Source: Schizophyllum amplum (lineage: Eukaryota > Basidiomycota > Agaricomycetes > Agaricales > Schizophyllaceae). Taken from it: a stretch of DNA of 64,000 bases. The stretch is from assembly GCA_007026445.1 (NCBI GenBank), contig VDMD01000006.1, positions 434,001-498,000 on the forward strand, in the 5' to 3' direction. Position numbers and translations under genes: made by a program. Shown piece by piece: positions 34,101 through 45,447 of this stretch. A model generated the notes under the pieces. The model was not told the origin of the DNA. It saw only the letters and a list, made by a program, of their open reading frames with translations, and searched no databases. Within the stretch, counting starts at the first letter, position 1; each line of letters opens with the position of its first letter.

Positions 34101-36129
34101 AAGGTGGTCGCGGTCTCGGATGCGCTGTTTAAGTACGAGATGATGAGCGTGGCGCCGGGGACGAAAGCCAGGGTGATCAGCACGCCGCATTCGCAGCCGG
34201 GGCTCGGGCACTGGAAGGGCAAGGCGGAGAGGATACAGGATGTGTATTCGAAGCGGTGTGGGGTGATAACGGGGGACGTGGAGGTGTTGTTGCATGTGAG
34301 GCCATTAAAAGGTGAGGAGTGGTTCGGTGAATTGGGTGGTGTGTGCGCTGACCAGCCGTTTCAGGGCTGATGCGGTTGGATACGGGTGCTTTCGTCAAGG
34401 ACTACGAGGGACCGGACAAGGAGATTGAGGCGGCGCTGCAAATGACCGTATCCAATGTCGTATCGGAGGATCCGCGCTATACCGAGCGCGAGGCGCCGCC
34501 GCTGGCGGACGAGTTCCCCGACGGTACGAAGATCTTCTTCTTGGGCGAGCATGCCTATGGCGTGGCTGCGCAGGTTTCGTCGACGTCGGACAATACGCTC
34601 TCAGTCATTCTTGCCGTACGTGATTTATTCATCCCTGTAGTCCTGGACACCTCACTGACGCGGCATGCGTAGTTCTTCCCGTCGGAGAAGTCGGAGAACG
34701 ATCAATTCAAGGCTATCGTTAATAACCGCAAGTCTGCACGGTATTTGCCATCTTTCCAGGTAGCTCAGATGCTGGATATGTCGGGGCGCGCTCTGTCGAG
34801 GATCACATCGAGCTTTATGGTCGTGACATCGGACGGCAGCAAAACGAACCTTGGCCTGAGCTTGAAGTTCGAGGCGAAGGGGATGAAAGTCGTCGACTAT
34901 TCGAGGAAAAGCGGGAGGAACTGGGAGTTCAGCGAGAAGGCTATCGACCTGCTTCGGGAGTACAAGGTATGTTTGAATGTGCATTGAGGAGGATCTCGAC
35001 TGACTTGCCTTTAGCAAACGTATCCTGATGTCTTCAGAGCTTTGGATCAGGACGGTGATGGTATGTGACGCTGATTGATCGTCTATAATCTTGGTGTACT
35101 CACCTGCTTCAGCTATGGCCCGTGCAAGCGACGTCCTTCCTGGCCAGAACTCCGATGCGCGGGTGAAGGAGGTGAAAGCCTGGCTGAAGGAAAAGGGTGT
35201 TCGGGACTTCGAGCCCGTCACTCTGTTCTGCGACCAGCTCGGCAAGGATATGGTCAAGGAGATCGAGCAGTTGGCCGACGGGTTCAACTCGTCCAAGTCA
35301 ACATCGGGCTTCAAGAAGGCTATAGTCAAAGGCATTCCGCGACAGGCTGTCCTCAAGCCCGCCCACGCGCAATACCGGTTACAGAATCAGCGCTTCGCGC
35401 TCGGTGACCGCGTCACAATGATCCAGGATTCGGGCGCTGTACCGCTATCTGTGAAGGGCACTGTCATCGGCCTGAACGCAAAGTCTATGGACATAGTTTG
35501 GGACGTAGCATTCATGGCGGGGACGACCTTAGGCGATCGGTCAGTAATTTCCAAATCTACCACTGAGTCCCGCCGCTGACCTGGTTTGCGTAGGTGCTCA
35601 CTATACCGTGGCTCCACGGTCGAGTTCAACACCTGCCTCAACCTCTCGAACCCTCAATTTGTTGCGTCGACAAACCCAAAGACGCCAGCGGCGCCCGCTC
35701 GGAACGGCCCAGCGTTCAAGCCGCAGATAGGCCCTCGTCCGGTCATCCAGCCTGGTGTTGGACAGCAGTCTGCTTCCGGCTTCCGTCCTGCACCTCAGCA
35801 GCAGGGGTGCGTATGATCGATCTTTGGACCATATCTATAACTCACGATCTCGCAGAGGCAACCCCGTGCAGATCATGTCCAATCCCAATCGCGGCGGTCG
35901 CGGCGGACGCGGCGGCCCGCCACCACGGCCATATAACGAGACCGCTCAGGCCGCCGACATGGCGCCCGCGGCAGGTCGGGGAGGTCCTTTCCCGAGGGGT
36001 GGGCGTGGGTTCGCGCCGCCATTCAGGGGAAGGGGTGGCTTTGCTCCGGGCTTCGACAGAGGACGCGGAGCGCCGCGGGGTATGAACCGCGGAAGGAGGA
36101 GAGGGTTCGCGCCGCCTCTGCAGTCTTGA
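31191..36129 (+). CDS. XRN1: 5'-3' exoribonuclease XRN1
   Basis: Main cytoplasmic 5'-3' exoribonuclease, degrading decapped mRNA. Splicing three tiny exons (31191-31194, 31247-31257, 31308-31324) to the exon at 31370 gives MGIPKFFRYISERYPLTSQL, the invariant Xrn start. Catalytic acidic residues are seen in LYLDFNGIIHNC, AVDGVAPRAKQNQQRSRRFR, SGHEVPGEGEHKIMEYI, YGLDADLVML and VFVGNDFLPNLPDLHI. The lysine/arginine pocket for the 5' phosphate lies in the second of these. The region after the nuclease core includes the XRN1-type D1 domain and SH3-like segment (FALGDRVTMIQDSGAVPLSV, then KGTVIGLNAKSMDIVWDVAF), which separate it from nuclear Rat1/XRN2. The C-terminus is low complexity with RGG-type repeats (35880-36120). 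It is about 1,420 residues in at least 15 exons. It converges with the F-box gene, 136 bases apart. Confidence 0.95.
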
Positions 36130-36265
36130 GTAATTTGTGGCGGGTTTGAGAGTGTGCATAAATGGTGGCTATAGCATTTGCAGCTTGAAGGACTTCTGTT
36201 GTACGATGTATACACATGTAACAAGCTTCCCAATTGCAGGGCGCACTTTAGTATTCAGAGTTGTA

Positions 36266-38103
36266 CTAATAGACGTCCCAGTCGCCCTCGTCCTCATCCT
36301 TGTGGTCCCCGTACACAGCACACATGTCTTCGATACTAGTTTTGAGATTGCGAGAAAGTGTCTGAAGTTCTTCGACAGGTACCTTCAGATTTCTCGCAGT
36401 CCTGAATATAGTCTCGACAGTCGACCACCTCTCCTGCCTGCGGACCGTCTCAGGTTCTCCCTCATCCTCCAACTCAGGGTTGCACTCGTACTGGACGGTG
36501 TCCAGCTTGGGGTACACCTTCGACAAGTATAGTGCAACGGCGAAAGAGTTCACGCCGATTGGTGCGTCGCCTACGGAAAGCGAGGTGACTTTGTCGTTGA
36601 CGACTTGCGCAGGGGAAGTGGTGTGTGGTGGTACTGCAACAGCGTTGAGCTCGAGGGAGATATCGGTGAGCTCGCGACACTGTGCGAAGGGCAGGAGCGC
36701 CTTCAGCGTGGCCACTGCCGGCGTATCTCGCTCGCACATCCCGGTGAGATTGATGGTGTTCAGGTGCGGCCACGACCGTGCTAGGTCGGCGTACTCGGTG
36801 TCCGTAATCCTGCTCCCCCGCGAGGCCTTGATGACGAGCATCTCGAGCTCTGAGAACGCGCGTAGGGGCGCCAGGTGTGCGTGGCGCACTGCGAACGGTT
36901 CCGCCACCTCGATCTCCCCGAAGAGCGAGGCCGAGGCCCGGATGAGGATGAGATGCAGGGCGCGTGGCTTGCAGTGGTCGCTGACCGCCTGCGTGAAGTC
37001 CAGCAGAGTGCGACTAGTGACGTCGCTTAGAGTTGATATAGATATGTCCTCCATTGCGCGGCGGCCCCAGGACTTCACCAGAGCACTCGCCGAGCGGATG
37101 GAGATACCCGTAAGTGCCAGACTGCATAGTGCTGGGAAGCCATCGGATGGGTATGTGGGGATGGCCAGTCCTTCCGGTGTCTGGTTCTCCACGCTGACAT
37201 CGACTAGCGATGAACAGCGGGCGAAGGAGGGAAGGAAAACTGCGCTGCAGGGCATGTTGATCGACAGCGTTGTCAGCGCGCCGCCAGAGGCACGAGCAAG
37301 ATCGACAATGGCGTTCTCCAGTAGCGTGAAGTCGAGCCACGGGATATCCTGGTAGTTGTAGCTGTCGAAACCCAGCACACGAAGATGAGGACATCTGCGT
37401 CCCAGAGCCGCTAGGGTAGCGGCAATATCTGTGACGCGGACGCCTCGCCATGGATAGAACATCATGACGAAGCGACCCAAGGAGGGCGCCAAGAACAGCT
37501 GGATGACCTGCGCAGATTTCGGATTCCTTGCGGCACATGTGAGGTCGCGGAGCGCAGGGAAGAGTGTAGCTGGAGGCGGGGACGCCAAAATACGACTGTA
37601 GACGCTCTGGTCCAGATTGGACTCGTCGTAGTCGTAGTCGGCGTCCCAACGCAGAGACCGGACGTAGCATGAGCGCTTCAAGACCCGCTCCCAGTCAGAT
37701 GCCGTCAGCGGTCGTACGATGGCCTAGCAGTGCGGGTGCTCGTCAAAAACCGGACAGGCACAACGTAGCCAAGGGAATAGACGGTACTCACGAAGCGTTC
37801 AATAGGTTTGCTGCCGGCAAATATGCTACCGCTATTCGGCATCTATTATTCGTCAATATTCTTGTCGATATTCTCCAGTACCAGAGGAGACGATGTAAGG
37901 CTTACAGATTTGACAACTCGCCACGCGTCTAAGGGGAGCAGCTTCAGGAGGGATGTCGCCTTAGGCTCTTCCCACAGCACTGCGACTGCGACTGCATTCC
38001 ATACAGAGCAGACGAGAGCCAGAGGAAGCAGATCGCACTTCTCATACTCCCCGGCTTGGAAGATGTCCAATAGAAGCTCGGGGATCTGGAGAGCTCTGTG
38101 CAT
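36266..38103 (-). CDS. F-box protein (Agaricomycete type, LRR-like)
   Basis: Probable substrate receptor of an SCF ubiquitin ligase. The start at 38103 gives the F-box MHRALQIPELLLDIFQAGEY then LLPLALVCSVWNAVAVAVLW. Exon 1 ends at 37906; the second exon (37842-37792) encodes MPNSGSIFAGSKPIERF; the third, from 37723, continues AIVRPLTASDWERVLKRSCY then VRSLRWDADYDYDESN. These joins restore one frame of 568 residues. The rest has irregular leucine-rich stretches (LPSFARCSSLVDVSVENQTP, FSELEMLVIKASRGSRITDT, SWPHLNTINLTGMCERDTP), typical of the large, fast-evolving F-box families of mushroom fungi, and ends in an acidic DEDEGDWDVY. The target is unknown. Confidence 0.88.
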
Positions 38104-38624
38104 CTGGCGATGATCAGTCCTCCGATACTACCAGATCGCCTGTGTGCCGCGCGCTGCGTACCTCTGATGACTGTTCAGCCTAAGGAGCGGGCGAGGAAGA
38201 GGGAGATAACCCGGTATATGGGCCTTTGAGCTGAGTCTCTTCACTTAGACGAACGTTGTCGTCCAATACTGGGGACAGGATCCATCCGCAGAATGGACTC
38301 CGACAATTCCTCAGAGCGACCCACGATCGTTCTCACGGTCACGCTGTTCATCTTTTCGTTCACTTCAACTTGCAGGGAAGACCTGTACTGCATCAGAAGA
38401 ACTTACGTTCGCATTCAGACAGTTGTACGTGTGCCAGCTCAGCGCTCAGCGCCAGCACGAAGCAAGGTGAGAACTGGTGAAGACAGATGGTCAGCGGTGT
38501 TCGTCAGTGATGTGGACGACTGAATGTTCAGAACATTGATGACTGCTCGGGAATGCTTCGCGGACATCAAGCGCGCTGCACGTGCAGTGCAAGTTGTGAA
38601 GAGTACACCACCAAATTGGACCGA
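38104..38624. other. Intergenic left of MITE copy A
   Basis: Upstream region of the F-box gene. Short frames (38256-38523 plus) have no motif. No gene recognised. Confidence 0.4.
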
Positions 38625-39027
38625 TACCGTCCCGTAACGGGATATGCACCACTTGGCCCAGGGAACGGGATATGCACCACTCGGCCTGTGCCAGTCAAAT
38701 TTTCATAAAAGCCCTAGATATCCGGTGTATCTGTAGCGCAGCATGACATCTACCGTAGCCTGAAAGATCATAGGGCAGGTGTATCTACAGCGAGAGGTAG
38801 AAAAATCAGAAGTAGCACGGCAACTCCCGAAAAGTGGTGCATTACGCTATCACCGTCTTTGCGCACAGACAGTACGGTCGTTGTCCAGTGATAATTCTCA
38901 TAAATATTTGAGCAAAGAGGGAAGAGTCCTATTCATGGTCCTGATTATTTTCAGAGCAATCGAAGACAACGGCAGCGAGTTGTGGCCTGCAGACTCAAAG
39001 TGGTGCATATCCCGTTACGGGACGGTA
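38625..39027. mobile_element. MITE copy A, 403 bp with TA ends
   Basis: Non-autonomous DNA transposon. Terminal inverted repeats of about 27 bases begin CCGTCCCGTAACGGGATATG and the right end is the exact complement. TA flanks each end, as in a TA target duplication. A 15-base piece of the repeat (GGGATATGCACCACT) occurs a second time just inside the left end. It has no transposase; the open frame running through it (38779 onward) recurs identically in copy B and has no domain. Read base by base, copy B at 47067-47469 appears identical. TA targets suggest Tc1/mariner-type mobilisation, but this is inference from the target alone. Confidence 0.82.
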
Positions 39028-40977
39028 CCTCTGAGAGATCAGAGCAGCAGTCCCACGGCGTTGTCCGTCCGATCTCACCTGAGATCACACGACATCGCTA
39101 CGAGACCCATTACTCAACTCGTATGATAATCATACGATTCACTTCTCTGTACGATATCAAGACGCGTTCTCGGGGTGAGATTGAGCTCACATCTCGCACA
39201 GGCTGCAGCCAAAGATCTCGGCCCAGTATAATAGCTGGCCATGGAATTGATTTGCCTGGCTGGTCACTGCTTTTATTGGGCTCGAATGGGGACCTCATTG
39301 TATAATGCAGAAAATGTGTCTCATATTGCGGAGCATGTAAAGCTACTACATTAGTACGTACATACTACCGCTGTGGCCACTAATAGGTAGGTAGTATACC
39401 GTCGGGAGATAACAACACACGTTCATGTGATCGTCGACAATTACGATGTTTGAGCAGGGATAGAGCGATGGGTAGAGGGGCAGGATATAGGGCTCACAAT
39501 GAATACGGCCTCGTGTCGAGCAGCTCCAGGGACATGAGCTTGCTCACCGGGCACTTGGTGGGCATGTCGTATGGGGCTACGCTGCATGTCGAATGATGGC
39601 ACTCACCAATGCGAAGAGCGCGAGGTCGGGTACGTCGGGAGGTCGACCCTCGAGGGATTTCGGCTTGCACGATGATGGCGGGCGCTCCACGCACTGGCCT
39701 AATGCATGATCAGTCAAGCTTCATAAACTCGTAGAGCCACGCACCGGAATCTCCGTTGTTTGCCTGCTCAACGTTCAACCCTCACGTCGACCAGATTGCA
39801 GCACATATCATAGCTGGAGCATAAGGTAAGCCTCTAAGAGGGAGGGAAGTGAGGCACGGCGCACCAGAATACAGCAGGAAGATGGCGTGCGGGCAAGCTG
39901 CGCACGGGCGTAGATACATGGCTGGATGGTATTTTTACAGCAAGCCACGGCGCGCAAGAGGGCGCACCTTATAGAGCGCGGACCTGGTTCAGACAAAGCC
40001 CGTCTGCGCACTGACCGCGGGCAGCGATGCTGGTCGAGGAGGACCCGCGAACGTCCGGAAGGCGGAAACGAAGCGACTTTTCTCAGTCTGCCGGCGTGAT
40101 TCCCACGCTTGCGAATTGATGTGGCGTCTCTGACTCGCGGCGCGCGGTGCGATAAGCTGACCCCTGGCTCAGTGGCTGACCCTCACGAGTCGTTTGTGGA
40201 CCAGTATTATATCAAAGCTTCGAGTGGCACCTGTGGATGCACCAATCTATGTAGCCTACTGCCGCTATACACCGCTCTGTATATATCAGGCAAAGAGGCA
40301 CCCCCACTGCACTGCCAGCCGTTCGAAGTGAAGGACTTTCTTCTAAGTCCAACGCCAAGTTGTTTCCCTGAGTTCATCGACAGGCTCGACATGCATATCC
40401 CACTGATATTTCCTCTCCAACTGGTTGATGGCGAGAGGAGATGGGCGGCTACATCTTGTAAGTACATCAATCAGATATTACCGGGGGCTACAGCACGATC
40501 TCGGGACGACATTGCTCTTGAGATATCGCTCAAGGATTTCTGCAGAGCTTGAGGCAGCATCGACGAGCACCGATCTCGCAGTGACATCGTTCAGGGCTTC
40601 ACACGGTCTTCGGACACATTCTCGCGCTGGCATCAAGGCTAGACTAGTGGACGATATTTATCCAAGTTGGTGGTGTACCGTGGCCTGTGCTGAGCGCTGA
40701 GCGTGCGCTGGTGCTCTGGGGATCCGCTCTCAAATGAAGTTGACCTCAAGAGAATTCGGGACAGAAGAAAGAATCCAACTCGTGCGCGGCGTCCGATGGC
40801 ATTATATCATTGAATACACGGCGAGGGGGTCATGATAATCTACATGCAGAAAAAAATCAGCGTAGTGGATACAACATCGAGGAAGCGGTCATGAGACGGG
40901 TGGAAGTGTCTGACACTGTCTGTGCAACTGCGAAATCCGTACGCGTCTATCGTCGAGGGCAACAATACCACCAGTGC
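39028..40977. other. 1.95-kb gap without a recognisable gene
   Basis: Frames of up to 147 residues (40109-40552 plus) carry no motif and overlap frames on the other strand. On the minus strand near 39650, SLEGRPPDVPDLALFAL looks protein-like but could not be extended. It is downstream of the single-pass membrane gene, so part may be its 3' UTR. Confidence 0.35.
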
Positions 40978-41899
40978 TTAGTGTTCACTGGAGCCCGAGT
41001 CGCGGCCAGGCTTACTGCCGTTCGCCTCTTCCGTCTCTAGGGGTCCGCCTCTCATTACGACGTCGGAAATTCCCATCTCGAGCGGTGGTAGAGGCTCCTC
41101 ATCGACGGAAGTCTCAGGCTTCTGCGTGTGAGGCGTGGGCATTGCGATGATGACGCCTACTCGGACCTGCGTGGGCGCGGTAGGTGCAGGTGGTGTCCGT
41201 TCTGTGAGCTCCGTCTGCCCGGCTGATGACGGCTCCGCCGATGGCGCTCGCGACCATGACCACCACCGACGTCTGGGCGGCGACAGGGGCGCTTCGGTGG
41301 GTACTCCCACGGGTGCGGGCGGCGCGTGTGACGGCGGATTGGCGTATGTCGCAGAGAAGGGCTGGCCAGCGAGTCAGCGCGAGAAGTGACATATGCGCCT
41401 ATACGACGCACCAGAATGCCATCCCATGATAGCCAGTCTTCTGCACGGCGCGTATGCGATTGATGCGCGCCGTGAGAGTCAAGGTAGGCTTCGTGGAGCT
41501 TTGGCTTCTTGGAGAGGTCGACTCTGGGCCGTGTTGCAGGTGGTATCCAGGTGCCATTTCGTATAGCTTCTTCCACAAGGGCGCGATGGCGCCTACGGAG
41601 GATTAGGGAGCGAACGACGATGGCCGCGGAGACTCCGAGCAGCAGGATTAATGTCGCGAGGAACGTGTAGACTACGGGGGAGTCAGAGGAAGTCTTCATG
41701 GAAGGTATTGCAACAACGCACGATACAGAGACGCCGAGCTAGCGAGGCTCGGGCCTGTAGAATCAATCCCTGTGTCATCTGCATCGGCTGCCGAAGAAGA
41801 GGAGGTGGGGGTGTAGGACGAGGAGAACGACAGCGAACTGACGCTCGACGATGCTGCCGGCGATGTAGTACTGTCCCCGCCGCTATCCGTCGAAGACAT
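40978..41899 (-). CDS. Single-pass membrane protein, Ser/Thr-rich ectodomain
   Basis: Uncharacterised. The start at 41899 has a strong CGCCACCATG context and gives MSSTDSGGDSTTSPAASSSV, continuing as a Ser/Thr-rich, probably O-glycosylated segment. A short intron near 41700 leads to SSDSPVVYTFLATLILLLGV then SAAIVVRSLILRRRHRALVE: one TM helix followed by a basic stop-transfer region. The cytoplasmic part has TRPRVDLSKKPKLHEAYLD and a Pro-rich stretch. It ends with PTQVRVGVIIAMPTPHTQK then LPPLEMGISDVVMRG and an acidic tail to 40978. I have seen the VGVIIAMP-LPPLE-G pattern near the C-terminus of other basidiomycete single-pass proteins of unknown role. The intron near 41700 is only about 36 bases if read as drawn, so that border is uncertain; another lies near 41390-41440. 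Confidence 0.65.
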
Positions 41900-42307
41900 G
41901 GTGGCGGTCAGGAACTCAGTCGACCCCGCGACTTGTGACGATGCTGTAGGGGGGAACAGCTTGTGATTAGCGGTGATTCCGATGACCGACAGTCTAAGAC
42001 GTACCCTCCGAGCTCCCTCGTTACGGAACGCCCCTGTGGCTGTTGATTCCTCAGTCTTCACAGATTCACGACGGCTTCCCGTCAACGTCTCAAACGTTCT
42101 CTGCGATGGGAGATGGTGGTATAGAGTGACGCTGAGAACAGGCGCCGCGCCCGCGCGGCACCCGCCCGCCGGCGCCGGTGCCCCGCAATTTTGGTCCACC
42201 GGCCCGAGCATGCGGTGCATGTAGACCTCGCTTTTCCCACGATACCCCACGCTTCCATGTTCGCTGGCGCGATCATGCAATCATGGTGGCTGCTGGCACC
42301 ACCGTAC
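41900..42307. other. Upstream region of the single-pass membrane gene
   Basis: No gene recognised; the minus-strand frame simply continues upstream from 41899. It ends at the left TA of MITE copy C. Confidence 0.4.
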
Positions 42308-42877
42308 TACCGTCCTGTGACGGGTAATGCAACAGTTGTGGGTAATGCAACAAACCGTGCCCTGACGATGAAACGAGGGCCGATTTCTTTGTTACTTCAT
42401 AGGTTGGTAGGACATACACTTTGGGATACTGTGGTAAAATTTGAAGGCACCCTGACCTCTGGGGAAGAACACAGAAAATCGCGACCACCTCAAATTGCTC
42501 TCTCACGGACCTTGCCGTTGGTACCGACGGCATTACACGCTCGATCTTAGCTCTCGATCTCCCAAAATATCAGGGGCACAAGCGGGTTATGCTAGGAGTA
42601 TTTCTATCTTTTTGCTTTGGCGAGAAAGGGAAGGTTCGACGCACAGAAGAGCGCGTTGCATTGGGTCCCGTCACAGCGTTATGGCCTGTTGCATTACGCC
42701 CCCGAAACAAGCCGCCCTCAGCACACAGTTTCTCCTTACTCCTGGGCCTTGTAAAATTTGTGGAAGCGCATATTCATGCGGAAATGTACTCTGATTATTT
42801 TCTCAAGAATCGAAGATGAACTCGAGCAGCAGTGGCTGCCGGACCAAAAGTGTTGCATTACCCGTCACAGGACGGTA
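42308..42877. mobile_element. MITE copy C, 570-bp diverged relative
   Basis: Ends TACCGTCCTGTGACGGGTAA and its complement, flanked by TA. The inverted repeats are like those of copies A and B with several substitutions (CCGTCC-GT-ACGGG-TATGCA- scheme). The last 70 bases before the right end also resemble A and B (GATTATTTTC, AATCGAAGA, AG-GGCTGC-GGA-CAAAAGTG). The left repeat's inner part (GGGTAATGCAACA) is duplicated just inside, mirroring the same arrangement in A and B. It has no coding capacity. It shares a family with A and B but belongs to an older or separate subfamily. Confidence 0.75.
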
Positions 42878-43114
42878 CGCATGTAGCTGATAGAAGGCTC
42901 CTTTGCATGCTTGATCACCTCAGCTGATCATGAACAAGGTTCTAGACTCCCAACACAACTCCTCATATATCTTCTCATGCGACAATCGATGTAATCGACC
43001 TTAGCGAGTCGTACGCTGCGAAGACGTGGATTCAGTCTTGTACATACTTCGAGCGAAGACTGAACTTCACTAGCAGATAAACCCCGCCTATAAGACCCGC
43101 GATAGTCCATTGGG
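42878..43114. other. Short spacer
   Basis: No gene recognised; part could be the decayed 3' end of the P450 pseudogene. Confidence 0.3.
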
Positions 43115-43992
43115 CTAAAGCAGTATAAAGGACACAGTCAAACGGGACAATGGAGCTGCACAGTATTCAGCAACAGCATAGTACTGATCGAACGACAGCT
43201 GTGGGAACTCACTTGATCGGCCCACCCGTCGTCTTATACTCGGGAAGTGGAGTCCCCTCGATGGGCCTGATGTCGAAAGCGGCCAAGGACATAGCGACGG
43301 TGACGAAGACGGAGGCGTCTGCGAGCAACCGACCAGGGCAGATGCGGCGTCCGAATCTACCACGAAGAATCGGTAGTCATTTCGTACCGGGAAAGCAGCC
43401 AATAGCCCTGTACGCACCCATACATCCACTCCCTGGGATCCTGCTCCGGCTGCGAGCCCATGAACCGCTCGGGATTATATTTGTGGGCGTCAGCGTATAC
43501 CGCGGGATCGCGGCTCATTTTCCAGATATTGGGGATGCCCGTGCTGCCCTTTGGGATGTAGCAGCCATCATGCACGTCGCCCTCTGTGGTTGCATGGGGT
43601 AGACCTGGCGCTCTTCAGTTGAATTGGCCACATTGTACCAACGAGTAAAGCTTACCACTCGGGCCCGGCGGATGGAAGCGGACGAGCTCTTTGCGCCTGA
43701 GGACGCGGGCTGAGATGAGGGGGATGGGGAGGAGGTAATCAGCGGGGCATGACAAAGGAAAGCGCGGAGGAGATGGATCATACCGTTTTGCTCGGCCCAG
43801 AGAGTGAAGGTCCCCTACTCCCAGCCGCCGGAGGGCATGTCAAGGAGGTTGCCGATGAGAGGGCAGCCAGGCGGTCCAGGCGGTAGCCGGCGAGGTTTGC
43901 GCGATATTGAGTACAGCAGTGACGGCAGTCGCTGTGATCAAGAGAAAGGGCACGGAGGTGGTCAGTAGCGAGACGGACATCGGCGGAGGCAT
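43115..43992 (-). pseudogene. Cytochrome P450 pseudogene with internal deletion
   Basis: The N-terminus shows a membrane anchor (MSVSLLTTSVPFLLITATAV), then, after a frame change, RRLPPGPPGCPLIGNLLDMP and GGWE, a TAG stop, and TFTLWAEQNG. The next 300 or so residues of a normal P450 are missing; the sequence jumps to RKELVRFHPP, which keeps the K-helix ExxR. An intron then leads to APGLPHATTEGDVHDGCYIP, WKMSRDPAVYADAHKYNPER and FMGSQPEQDPREWMYG. A further intron with good borders leads to FGRRICPGRLLADASVFVTV, the haem-ligand motif with its Cys, then DIRPIEGTPLPEYKTTGGPI. The 3' half is therefore well preserved while the 5' half is broken and mostly deleted. It resembles the O-methylsterigmatocystin-oxidoreductase-like P450s abundant in Agaricomycetes. 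Confidence 0.8.
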
Positions 43993-45447
43993 CGTGCGAC
44001 GTGTAAGCCGGCGAGGGCGGTGAGAGAAGAGCATAATGAAAGATAGAATTTGAAGACCTTGAGGAGGTAGAGAGGGCCTGATTCAGTGCGTGGCGGCCTG
44101 GTGCCTTTAGTGCTCAATAGCCATGCACCGCAATATATATGGGCGAGGGTTGGATAGCAACCCAGTTCGAAATCGTCCCACTTTGGACGTCATCAAGCAG
44201 CTAGATCGGATTCCTTTTGGTGGCATATAGGACAATGGAGGACACGGGGTCATGGGGTCCAACGACATCTGTCCCGAAACTGCGCTTGACCCTCGCTTGA
44301 CCCTATGTAGAGGATCCAGTGTTCTTGATGCCCGTGTCGGTGGATTTGCTAGTAAACAGTTCAAAGGGCACTGAACATCCGTGGAGCCGGTGAAGTGACT
44401 ACTGTGTCGTCCTGATGAAGCGGGTGTCTCCGTGAGAAGCAGTAACTGGGGCCCAGTGCTTGCCCAGTGCGCGTTGAGTCGCGAGCTCACACACATGGCA
44501 TTGCACAATGCATCGGGCGCGGTTGAGTCAATGTGATAGGCAGACTCTGGTGATAGCCATCGATAGAATGCCGCGAACAGGCAAGAGGCAATCAAGAGGA
44601 CCAGGCTGGACTCGTGCAGCAGTTCAAATGGCAGCAGGGCGAGTCGTAGAGTTTTGACTCGGAAGGTCGCGCTGAGTCTTCGAGGGGCGGAGCGAGCCGT
44701 GAGAGGCTACGAGATCCCGAGGGTCATTGGCTACTGTTTAAAGCCTACGGTTTGAGTAGTCATCTAGTGTAGAAAGCACAGCGATGAAGACGAGTCAAAA
44801 GATGAATGAACGTGGGATGGACTCCCAGTCCAAGTGAAGTTGAGTCGGGCGATGCCGTACGCCAAATAAACCACATCAAAATACCGGTTCCCGCCTGGTT
44901 CCCGCCCACTTCCCGCGCTGCCAACGTAAAGCCGAAAACGGAGCGCCACTGCCCTGTTGCTGCCATACAGGTAGTGAAGTCGCGATAAGCATGAGAATTC
45001 ATCAATACTATTACAGAGAACCCAGCCGTTCATATACAATATTCCGAAATACCTGAACGGACCAAAGTGACGAGGAAGGGGGAGGCACGACTCGGACACA
45101 AGGCATGACGCGAGGGGGATATTGGGCTCGCAAAAGACCACCTCGAGAGACGAAGAAGGAGTAAGGAGGGTCGAGGGAGCTGTAACAAGGCTACAAGAGG
45201 TATGGATGCATTATGTATAGTCTGTGCAGGGATAAAAGTGTGGTTGGCATGCGCGAGAGTGGATAAATAATACAACAGCAGGGGGGATCTCGCAGCGAGG
45301 CGGTGAGGTCAAGGGGCGCGCCGGGCGTGAGAGAAAGACAATACGGTATGCGAAGGTTCGAGCTGGGCGCAAAGCGAGCGAAGGGGGTTTGGAGGATGAT
45401 GAAAATGTCTAGTACTCGAGCGTGCGGGGACCCTCGAGCGAACCACG
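43993..45447. other. 1.45-kb gap without a recognisable gene
   Basis: The minus frame 44107-44595 (162 residues) has no motif or plausible partner exons. Frames at 44760-45141 are also unrecognised. A cluster of three TTCCCGC motifs lies at 44888-44917. It is downstream of the G-alpha gene. Confidence 0.35.
44888..44917. promoter_or_regulatory. Three TTCCCGC motifs at 11-base spacing
   Basis: TTCCCGC occurs at 44888, 44899 and 44910, one helical turn apart. TTCCCGC is the core of animal and plant E2F sites. It may be a factor-binding cluster or a short tandem repeat; no gene start adjoins it. Confidence 0.3.

Noticed and set aside
36129..36266. Overlap between XRN1 and the F-box gene
   Set aside because: The coding regions are convergent but 136 bases apart; any overlap would involve only 3' UTRs.
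38779..39126. 115-residue open frame with a near-copy at 47221-47472
   Set aside because: It lies within the MITE copies, which are non-coding elements; the shared residues simply reflect identical DNA, and no domain is present.
40109..40552. 147-residue plus-strand frame
   Set aside because: No recognisable motif; an overlapping minus frame of similar quality exists, so neither is favoured.
44107..44595. 162-residue minus-strand frame
   Set aside because: No motif, no signal peptide and no plausible neighbouring exons.
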